From Planctomycetaceae bacterium (GTDB lineage Bacteria > Planctomycetota > Planctomycetia > Pirellulales > Thermoguttaceae): 8,015 nucleotides of DNA. The stretch's first letter is position 1. Each line of letters begins with the position of its first letter. The notes below the pieces were generated by a model. That model was not told the DNA's origin. It saw only the letters and a program-made list of their open reading frames with translations, and searched no databases. Both the position numbers and the translations under genes were made by a program. The stretch spans positions 1-8,015 of the forward strand of contig WRMR01000213.1 of assembly GCA_009776995.1 (NCBI GenBank). Direction: 5' to 3'. Positions 1-5,260 of this stretch are shown piece by piece.

Positions 1-307
1 TCACAAACCAGGATGTCCGTCCGAAATACACGACCTGGCCGACGGCGACCGGTTCGTCCCAGGCCAGCGTGAAATCGGCGGTATCGCGTGCCGATTCCCC
101 GCGAACACACCAGGCATGACCAAGATCGGCACCCTGACTCGCTTCGCCGGGAATCACGCCGTCCACCGCGAACTTGGCCTCATACTGCGAACTGTAAACC
201 GATGTGGCCGCAACCTTCGCTGTTCGGGCAAGATTGTCATCCGCCATGAGGACAGTGTTGAACACAAGGAATAGCAAAACACACGGGATGATACTTGTTT
301 TGATCAT
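1..307 (-). CDS. Secreted protein with discoidin-like (F5/8 type C-like) N-terminal region, 3' part outside window
   Basis: This reading frame is open from ATG 307 to the window edge (102 codons visible). The first 22 residues form a Sec-type signal peptide: a short basic start (MIKTS), a hydrophobic core and a likely cleavage after VLMA. The next stretch reads AATSVYSSQYEAKFAVDG, then a Trp near residue 66 and a later segment ending GQVVYFGRTSWF. This follows the usual start of carbohydrate-binding discoidin-like domains: A-x-S-x-x-Y-x-x-x-x-A-x-DG, then W, then a 'position' strand. The mature protein is therefore probably exported and may bind glycans. Any catalytic domain would lie beyond base 1. 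Two adjacent ATGs exist (310 and 307). I prefer 307 because the AGGGGGGAG Shine-Dalgarno (320-312) sits 4 nt away from it but only 1 nt from 310. The gene diverges from the GH5 gene, and a minus-strand promoter candidate lies about 200 bp upstream. The signal peptide is clear; the domain call is moderate. Confidence 0.75.
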   Translation of the reverse strand, partial: MIKTSIIPCVLLFLVFNTVLMADDNLARTAKVAATSVYSSQYEAKFAVDGVIPGEASQGADLGHAWCVRGESARDTADFTLAWDEPVAVGQVVYFGRTSWFV

Positions 308-504
308 CATTCTCCCCCCTAACGATTGACGTGGATATCCCGTCGCCGTGACCGTGTCGCCCTGTGACGCGGAGTCCTGCGCGCTTCTCGATCACAGTGA
401 TTCCAACGGAACAACAAAAACCCCATTCTTCGGCGGAAGGCCGCCCCGGATCGGAAACGCGCACATCCCGCCCGCAACAGGGTGAAAAGGCCGAACACGT
501 TACC

Positions 505-533
505 ATTATAGGGAATGTACCCAGGAAATGCAA
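505..533 (-). promoter_or_regulatory. Candidate sigma70-like promoter for the discoidin-like gene
   Basis: Read on the minus strand, TTGCAT (533-528) is followed after exactly 17 bp by a perfect TATAAT (510-505). The -10 matches consensus 6/6, the -35 only in its TTG. Transcription would start near base 498, giving a leader of roughly 190 nt before the ATG at 307. Planctomycete promoters are poorly characterised, so this rests on the general sigma70 consensus. Confidence 0.4.
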
Positions 534-558
534 TCAATACGTAAGACAGGGAGCAAAA

Positions 559-609
559 ATGAAACAAATTTTGGTCGAAGCACTTGCCTTGCCGGGAATC
601 ATACGGTAA
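559..609 (+). CDS. Possible 16-codon upstream ORF (leader peptide) ahead of GH5
   Basis: ATG 559 opens a 16-residue frame, MKQILVEALALPGIIR, ending at TAA 607-609, 54 bp before the GH5 start. Its ribosome binding site (AGGGAG, 548-553, 5-nt spacing) is better than that of GH5 itself. The start context AAAATGAAACAAA (556-568) is repeated exactly at the GH5 start (661-673). So this could be a translated leader, or a relic of a duplicated start region. Nothing proves translation, and a frame this short can arise by chance. Confidence 0.3.
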   Translation: MKQILVEALALPGIIR

Positions 610-663
610 ACATGGAGTTTGTGAGTCATTCCACGAACCTTTCCTCTTATATGGAAATTGAAA

Positions 664-1758
664 ATGAAACAAACCGCATGTTTACTGACGTTATTTCTGG
701 CGATCCTGGCGAACGTTTCGCCGACGGCATGGCCGGAGACTCCGAAAAAGAACGCTTTTGAAATCAAGAACGGCGTCAACATCAGTCACTGGCTTTCGCA
801 AAACGGCCAGCGCGGCGAACGGCGCAAGGCGTATTTCACGCGTACCGATGTGGAATTTATCGCGGGGCTTGGTTACGATCACATTCGGTTCCCCATTGAC
901 GAAGAGCAAATGTTCACCGAAGGCGGCGGCAAAGAGCCGGAAGCCTTTGCCTTGTTGCACGACGCTTTGGGCTGGTGCGAAGAGTTCCAGCTCCGCGCGG
1001 TGGTTGATCTGCACATTTTGCGTTCGCATCACTTTAACGCGGAGGAAAAGCCTCTGTTTACCGATTCCAAAGCCCAGGAACAGTTTTACGAGTGCTGGCG
1101 CAAGCTCTCCGAGGAACTGAGCAAGTATTCCGTGGACAACGTGGCGTATGAGACGATGAACGAACCCGTGGCGGACGATCCCGAAATCTGGAACGCCATC
1201 GTCAACCGTTGCGTGGAAGCCATTCGCGAACTGGAACCGGAACGGACCATCGTCATGGGTTCCAACCGCTGGCAGAGTTATTCCACGGTCAAAGACCTGC
1301 GCGTGCCGGAGAACGACCCCAATATCCTCATCAGCTTTCATTATTATGAACCGTTTTTGCTGACGCATTACAAAGCGTCCTGGACGCATACCCGGGACCT
1401 TGCCGTTCCGGTTCATTACCCCGGTCAACTGATTGCCGACGCGGATATGGCTTCAGCAGGCAGCCACGCAAGAGCCGGAAGAGCGGTTTTCAACATCGAC
1501 GTCATGGAAGGTCACTTCATGCAGGTGATTGAGGCGGCGAAAAAGTACAATTTGAAACTCTATTGCGGCGAATACGGCTGTATCAACGACGCACCCCACG
1601 CGGACAAAATCCGGTGGTACAAGGACATGCACACCCTTTTCGAGCGGCACGGCATCGCCCGGTCCAACTGGGATTACAAAGGCGGCTTCGGCATCCTTCG
1701 CAACGGAGAACCCCAAACAGAAATGATCAACGCCATTTTGGGGGTTGTGAATAAATAA
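664..1758 (+). CDS. Secreted glycoside hydrolase family 5 (cellulase-like) enzyme
   Basis: The 364-residue product is a retaining endo-acting glycosidase of the GH5 TIM-barrel type, likely attacking beta-linked plant or microbial glycans outside the cytoplasm. Residues 1-22 form a Sec signal peptide. The barrel follows with the expected landmarks: GVNISHW near 37-43, HIRFPID (73-79, conserved Arg75), VVDLHI (113-118), NEP with the acid/base Glu167, HYYEP (226-230) and GEYG with the nucleophile Glu303. A late Trp (SNWDY) is in the usual place for the substrate-binding Trp. The length matches a single-domain GH5, with no separate binding module. I chose ATG 664 over TTG 658: a weak GGA lies 8 nt upstream and the signal peptide begins cleanly. 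GH5 covers cellulases, mannanases and others; the substrate cannot be read from the sequence. The gene stands alone on the plus strand, with a weak terminator 18 bp downstream. Confidence 0.92.
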   Translation: MKQTACLLTLFLAILANVSPTAWPETPKKNAFEIKNGVNISHWLSQNGQRGERRKAYFTRTDVEFIAGLGYDHIRFPIDEEQMFTEGGGKEPEAFALLHDALGWCEEFQLRAVVDLHILRSHHFNAEEKPLFTDSKAQEQFYECWRKLSEELSKYSVDNVAYETMNEPVADDPEIWNAIVNRCVEAIRELEPERTIVMGSNRWQSYSTVKDLRVPENDPNILISFHYYEPFLLTHYKASWTHTRDLAVPVHYPGQLIADADMASAGSHARAGRAVFNIDVMEGHFMQVIEAAKKYNLKLYCGEYGCINDAPHADKIRWYKDMHTLFERHGIARSNWDYKGGFGILRNGEPQTEMINAILGVVNK

Positions 1759-1775
1759 CCTGTTAAAATTTGAGT

Positions 1776-1796
1776 AACCGTTCACGGGTTTTGTTT
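1776..1796 (+). terminator. Weak candidate intrinsic terminator after GH5
   Basis: AACCG (1776-1780), loop TTCA and CGGGTT (1785-1790, one bulged G) form a short stem followed by the T-rich TTGTTT. It begins 18 bp after the GH5 stop codon, the right place for a terminator. The stem is only 5 bp, so the call is tentative. Confidence 0.35.
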
Positions 1797-1799
1797 CTC

Positions 1800-1906
1800 A
1801 CCATGAAGACACCAAGAGGTTCAAAGATTTTATATCAGCAAATTGAATTCCGATCAACTCATCTGCGAATATCTAATCTCATCTGTTGATGATGATTCTT
1901 CGTGGT
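1800..1906. repeat. Imperfect ~107-bp palindromic repeat (CACGAAG-type, decayed)
   Basis: The ends are inverted copies: ACCATGAAGA (1800-1809) against TCTTCGTGGT (1897-1906), 9 of 10 bases. Nested inside is a second pair, ATCAAC (1853-1858) and GTTGAT (1885-1890). CATCTG occurs twice near the centre. From memory, dispersed non-coding repeats ending in CACCACGAAGACACGAAG and carrying ATCTGCG-type cores occur in several bacterial phyla; this looks like a mutated relic of one. That family assignment is inference, while the inverted symmetry is visible directly. Confidence 0.45.
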
Positions 1907-2312
1907 AAAAATTTCGTGAATGGCTATCTCGTTGGAATGCAATTGCCTCCAGAAAGAACGGCAAGAACCAACCATGATCGCTGTTGCCATTGACCATCAC
2001 TCACCAATACGGCTTTGCTTCGACATTCGCACCATGATTATATCGCTATGCAAAGAACGATAAAATAAAATCACGACTAAAACTTCCGTTGTTTGCGTGT
2101 TTTCCACAATGTAAATTCTTGGAAAGTGCAGTTATATACCCTTTCGAAAAACTTGGCTCGATATTTTTTGGCGAAAGCCTTACGCTTTGTATTCTGATTG
2201 TGCTGTTGTATCCTGAAACGTTGATCACAGCATTCATTTCACTTCCTTTTTTTATACCGGACCAGTATCAAGTGATTACAATAAGACTTGGCAAATGGGG
2301 AAAGGGGACAAA

Positions 2313-3191
2313 TCAGGGAGCGAGCAATTTGGCGCGGATTCCAATACTGTTACCGTTATGACGATAATTCGTGGGATTGCCATCTTGTCCGGACGGAGTA
2401 TTAAGCACTTTCGCCTTGCCCTCGGCCGAGCGAATGGCCATTGTGGTCGAGCCGCCGCCGTCGAGATTGATACCATTCCACGCTCCAAACAAAACAAGCC
2501 ATTGACCGGTTTCGCGGTACGAAGCACCGTCGCTATATCCGGGTTGACGGCCATCAATCACAACGAAGTAAACGTAATGCGAGTCTTGAGAGACACCGAC
2601 GGCGGTACGGGGATGAACGTCTTGATTCGTTTGCTGTACAACAACGCCTTGATCGACAAGAATGCGATTCCCGGCAACGGCGGTCTCCACTTCGTCGGGT
2701 GGTTCAGTACCCTCCTCCTGAATATCGGCAATTTCCGCCCGATTGTCTTTGAAAACAAGAAAAACAGGCCAGCCTTTTTCATTTTTTGATACGATTTGCC
2801 CTTGAGAAACCGCCAGCCCCCTGAGAACGGACGGACCGGAAGTCCGTATCGTTTGTGCACTGAACGGACTATAAAAATTGGCGTTGAACGCCGCCTGGAG
2901 AGCATGTTTTTCCAAGAATTGGGGAACGGTTTCACGGACAGTTTCTTTAACTTTGAAGTCGAAACCGTCCTCAGCTCGCGGGGTCGAAAAAAAACCAATG
3001 CCATCAGCTTTCAGATCAATCCGCATGGCATAAACACGCATCAATCGAGGAACATCTGCCTGGCCGGTGGCCGTGTCGATTCCTTGAAAAATCGGCGTCC
3101 AATCCGTTTTTTGCCAACTCTCGTCGGCAAACACGAAGCCGCTGATCGATAAAATTAAAAAAATAAAAGTGGTTCTCAAAAGGAGTTTCAT
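2313..3191 (-). CDS. Secreted phosphodiester glycosidase family protein (NAGPA / DUF2233 domain)
   Basis: The 292-residue product matches the phosphodiester glycosidase family, whose founding member removes GlcNAc from a GlcNAc-phosphate-mannose diester; bacterial members act on extracytoplasmic glycans. A Sec signal peptide occupies residues 1-22 (MKLLLR, hydrophobic core, cleavage after FVFA). Family landmarks follow: FNANFY (102-107), HPRTAVG (193-199), VIDGRQPGYSDGAS (211-224) and the signature NLDGGGSTTM (242-251). The frame is open further upstream to 3311, but the extension is low in complexity and would bury the signal peptide, so ATG 3191 is preferred. No clear Shine-Dalgarno precedes it; the leader there is rich in C. 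It is the last gene of the minus-strand series, 198 bp after lipoprotein 1, with a hairpin between. It may therefore have its own transcript. The natural substrate is unknown. Confidence 0.88.
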   Translation of the reverse strand: MKLLLRTTFIFLILSISGFVFADESWQKTDWTPIFQGIDTATGQADVPRLMRVYAMRIDLKADGIGFFSTPRAEDGFDFKVKETVRETVPQFLEKHALQAAFNANFYSPFSAQTIRTSGPSVLRGLAVSQGQIVSKNEKGWPVFLVFKDNRAEIADIQEEGTEPPDEVETAVAGNRILVDQGVVVQQTNQDVHPRTAVGVSQDSHYVYFVVIDGRQPGYSDGASYRETGQWLVLFGAWNGINLDGGGSTTMAIRSAEGKAKVLNTPSGQDGNPTNYRHNGNSIGIRAKLLAP

Positions 3192-3273
3192 TGGGGGGCG
3201 AAATCGGAAAAAAGTATTGAAATTTAAGGGCATGGAAGCAAGTCGGAAGTGTGGAGTGGAAAAAACACAGTAT

Positions 3274-3307
3274 ACAAATAGGAACTCCGCAAAAGAATTC
3301 CTATTGT
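3274..3307 (-). terminator. Hairpin between lipoprotein 1 and the phosphodiester glycosidase, possible terminator
   Basis: ACAATAGGAATTC on the minus strand (3307-3295) can pair with GAGTTCCTATTTGT (3287-3274), with one bulged base and one G-U pair across a 7-nt loop. The run TGTTTTTTCC follows about 8 nt later on the minus strand. The U-tract is further from the stem than in a classic intrinsic terminator, so the site could equally be an operator or an RNA-stabilising hairpin for the gene at 3191. Confidence 0.35.
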
Positions 3308-3389
3308 CCAATCAAGAGGACGATAGCAAAATATTTCTGTTTTATGCAAACCCTCAAGTATTCTTGTAAGTGTACACTGAAAAAGGTCT

Positions 3390-3863
3390 TCATGGAAGTT
3401 GAATTTCCGCTTTGACATCATAGTCAAAAACATTTTTCTTGCCTTTTTCCACTTCATACTCGATGGTACTGTTTTTATTAAACTCAGGCGGGACCAATGT
3501 GACACGATAGTCCTGGCCTTCAAGCGTTTCCGCCGTGACGGGTTTGTTGGTTTTTCTGTCATAAACAGCTTGTGCAGTGATGGAAACCCGATATTTACCG
3601 GGTTTCAGGCCATCCTGGAATGTCAATAAATACTTGCCTGTTTTTGAATTGAAGGTTGTTGAAGAAGACCCCAGTGAGGGTTCGTCCACTGGAACAAACG
3701 CAATCGCACACATTTCCGCTCCTTCAAACGGGCCGCCATTGAATGTAATTTTGCCGCTCACATCCATTCGGCCATCCGGGTTATGCAATTTTCTTTGACA
3801 CCCCGACAGGCATACCAATACACCAAGACAACCCATTAATAATGAAAAACAAGTCCATCTCAT
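3390..3863 (-). CDS. Small lipoprotein with carboxypeptidase-regulatory-like beta-sandwich (lipoprotein 1)
   Basis: The 157-residue product has a lipoprotein signal peptide ending in the lipobox L-S-G-C (lipidated Cys22), so it should be membrane-anchored and face the periplasm. The mature part begins DVSGKITFNGGPFEGA and includes FVPVD, SKTGKYLLTF and LKPGKYRVSI. This is the V-x-G-x-V-x-x-x-G / G-x-Y-x-L / pG-x-Y-x-V pattern of the small beta-sandwich lipoproteins that are very common in planctomycetes, typically next to DUF1559 genes. ATG 3863 is chosen because AAAAGG lies 6 nt upstream and the signal peptide starts there. An in-frame ATG at 3965 would add 34 hydrophilic residues encoded across a strong stem-loop and is unlikely. 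The gene follows the switch-bearing DUF1559 gene by 119 bp and is presumably co-transcribed. Function is unknown; partner or scaffold of the pseudopilin is only a guess. Confidence 0.85.
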   Translation of the reverse strand: MRWTCFSLLMGCLGVLVCLSGCQRKLHNPDGRMDVSGKITFNGGPFEGAEMCAIAFVPVDEPSLGSSSTTFNSKTGKYLLTFQDGLKPGKYRVSITAQAVYDRKTNKPVTAETLEGQDYRVTLVPPEFNKNSTIEYEVEKGKKNVFDYDVKAEIQLP

Positions 3864-3910
3864 ATAAAGCCTTTTGCCTTTCACGGAACACACTTGGAAC
3901 AGTATTTGAC

Positions 3911-3953
3911 CCAAAGCATCCGACGGTGTATGAGAAACACCATCGGGCTTTGG
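3911..3953 (-). other. Intercistronic stem-loop between DUF1559 gene 1 and lipoprotein 1
   Basis: On the minus-strand RNA, CCAAAGC plus CCGAUGGUGU pairs with ACACCGUCGG plus GCUUUGG. That makes about 17 base pairs with a 2-nt bulge and a 6-7 nt loop. One pair is G-U on this strand but would be a C-A mismatch on the other, which suggests the structure works in the operon transcript. No U-tract follows, so it is not an intrinsic terminator. RNA processing, stabilisation or setting the ratio of the two products are possible roles. Confidence 0.5.
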
Positions 3954-3982
3954 AGTCATACACAAAAATGGAATGGAAAAAA

Positions 3983-5183
3983 CTACGGAATGGAAACAGA
4001 CAAACCGGAAGCAGCCGCTCCCAAAGGACGCCAGATGGCCCGGCTGATGCTATCGCTGATAAAATGCACACTACCATCGCCAAGTGCGGCGTTGGCACCA
4101 CCGGTGTGGTTGCTGCGAGCCGAGATTTGAACATAGTACAAAGAAAAAGTCCAGCACGGATATTTTACTTTTTCATACGTTCCATCAATAGGACGATGAT
4201 GACAGAGGCTGTATCCCATTCCGGAATTATCCGGTTGTTTGCTGTTCGGTTCCCAGTAGGTACTGAAAAACGCACCATGCCCGCCTCGATAAGTATCAGC
4301 TCGAAAATCACTCGACGTTGTGCTAATACTCGTATCACTCGTTGTTTGAACCACTTCGGAAAACATGACCGTATTGGAAAGTCCATCAGTTGCCTTCGCC
4401 AAAGTCACCTGCCCGTTCGGCGGAGTAAATCTGATCTGACGCAATGGCCGGGTTGTATCCGCCGCTCCGAGTCCCAGTAAGCCAAACAATGCGCCTCGTG
4501 CATCAATACGATCAGCACCGCCGCCGAATTCATCTGTCCATTTTCCAGAAAAATTACTCAACCAACAGTTCATACGAGTTGCGTCTTCGGCAAAACCCGC
4601 ACCGGCGTCGATACCCAAACCGACAGCCGTTTGTCCGCAACATGCCGCATAGCTGACTTTTGGACCTTGATTAATGGTAGTGGCCGGACTGGCGGAATAC
4701 CTGACATTTTTCTCGGAACTGGGGCACGAATAACAGTTGACGTTGGCATCATGCCATGCTGTCAGGTTGGTCGCATGATCATACCGCCCCTCTTCGGTCC
4801 CTGATGTATTGGCCGTATAGGGCACCAACATCGCTGAGTGGAGTGCTTGCTGCTCAATGTAGGGCAGAATAAAGGTACTCCAACTCAAAAAGTTCCAATC
4901 CCGAGCACCGCAGGGCAAGTAGCTTCGGTTGGCATCCGCATGTGTATGTGCCGCCAAGCCGAGTTGCTTGAGATTGTTACTGCACTGCATTCTCCTCGCC
5001 GCTTCGCGGGCCGCCTGCACGGCGGGGAGCAGCAGGCTGATCAAAATCCCGATGATCGCGATGACCACCAAAAGTTCGACGAGAGTAAATCCTGTTTGTG
5101 TGTTTGTGTGTTTGTGTGTTTGTGTGTTTGTGTGTTTGTGTGTTTGTGTGTTTGTGTGTTTGTGTGTTTGTTGTGGTTTTCAT
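3983..5183 (-). CDS. DUF1559 pseudopilin-like protein with an octanucleotide tract at its 5' end, out of frame as read (candidate phase-variable gene)
   Basis: The DUF1559 frame runs from GGA 5092 to the stop at 3983 (369 residues). It begins with the type III prepilin motif GFTLVELLVVIAIIGILI, then LLPAVQAAREAARRMQC and NNLKQLGLAAH. It continues with W-S-T-F-ILPYIEQQAL, FTPPNGQ and TDGLSNTVMFSE, and ends with the hallmark HTGGANAALGDGSVHFISD. Prepilin peptidase would cut after the Gly, and the hydrophobic helix would anchor or assemble the protein. The only plausible start is ATG 5183, preceded by the purine-rich GAAGAAAG. It lies 91 nt before the Gly codon, one base out of frame, and that frame ends at 4977 after 68 codons. 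In the prepilin frame a TGA overlaps the ATG (5182-5180), and no start codon occurs in the A/C-only repeat. One more 8-bp unit gives 99 nt and restores the frame; two fewer give 75 nt. The gene may thus be OFF, or the assembled count may be wrong. Lipoprotein 1 follows. Confidence 0.85.
5093..5170 (-). repeat. Octanucleotide tandem repeat, 9.75 copies, in the leader of DUF1559 gene 1
   Basis: Nine perfect copies of TGTTTGTG (plus strand; CACAAACA on the coding strand) run from 5093 to 5164, with a 6-bp partial copy to 5170. There are no interruptions. Since 8 is not a multiple of 3, each gained or lost unit shifts the frame. Three units (24 bp) encode the stop-free cycle TNTQTHKH in every frame. 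The tract ends immediately before the GGA codon of the prepilin cleavage site. Perfect short-unit tracts of this length are prone to slipped-strand mispairing. Confidence 0.97.
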
Positions 5184-5260
5184 GTTCTTTCTTCGTTGTG
5201 TGTTGGCAAGGGTTGATTAGTTCGTTAATGAAAAAAGGATGGTTGCAAAATCCGTTCCTG

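Larger units (their letters stand above)
311..663. other. Divergent intergenic region between the discoidin-like gene and GH5
   Basis: This 353-bp region carries the 5' regions of two divergent genes. It holds a minus-strand promoter candidate (505-533), a short GC hairpin GGCGG-AAGG-CCGCC (432-445) that would lie in the minus-strand leader, an 11-bp perfect palindrome ATCACAGTGAT (391-401) that could be an operator, and a 16-codon upstream ORF on the plus strand (559-609). Longer open frames here show no family resemblance and are treated as chance. I found no convincing -35/-10 pair for GH5. Confidence 0.5.
1759..2312. other. Gene-free convergent intergenic region
   Basis: This 554-bp AT-rich stretch lies between the 3' ends of GH5 (plus) and the phosphodiester glycosidase (minus). 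It holds the weak GH5 terminator, a decayed palindromic repeat (1800-1906) and a small dyad near 2239-2275 (TCACTT...AAGTGA flanking ATACCGG-A-CCAGTAT). Open frames of 63 and 90 codons exist on opposite strands, but they overlap each other and show no signal peptide, motif or ribosome binding site, so I do not call them. Bases 1907-2238 contain nothing I recognise. Confidence 0.5.

Noticed and set aside
691..1428. Minus-strand 245-codon frame opposite GH5
   Set aside because: It is antisense to the conserved GH5 gene with its catalytic motifs, and shows no recognisable domain or start signal.
2089..2361. Plus-strand 90-codon frame in the intergenic region
   Set aside because: No ribosome binding site and no recognisable motif. 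It overlaps the 3' end of the phosphodiester glycosidase and a competing frame on the other strand.
3192..3311. N-terminal extension of the phosphodiester glycosidase to ATG 3311
   Set aside because: The extension would place 40 residues before a well-formed signal peptide and crosses the hairpin at 3274-3307. The start at 3191 is more plausible.
3983..5071. DUF1559 gene 1 starting at TTG 5071
   Set aside because: That start falls inside the prepilin motif and would remove the GFTLVE cleavage site, which has strong family conservation. The coding frame clearly continues upstream.
5093..5170. Tandem repeat as a CRISPR array
   Set aside because: The units are 8 bp, contiguous and without spacers, so this is a simple tandem repeat.
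5231..5253. Terminator between PHP and DUF1559 gene 1
   Set aside because: GGAT/ATCC on the minus strand is followed by six T, but a 4-bp stem with a 9-nt loop is too weak to call.
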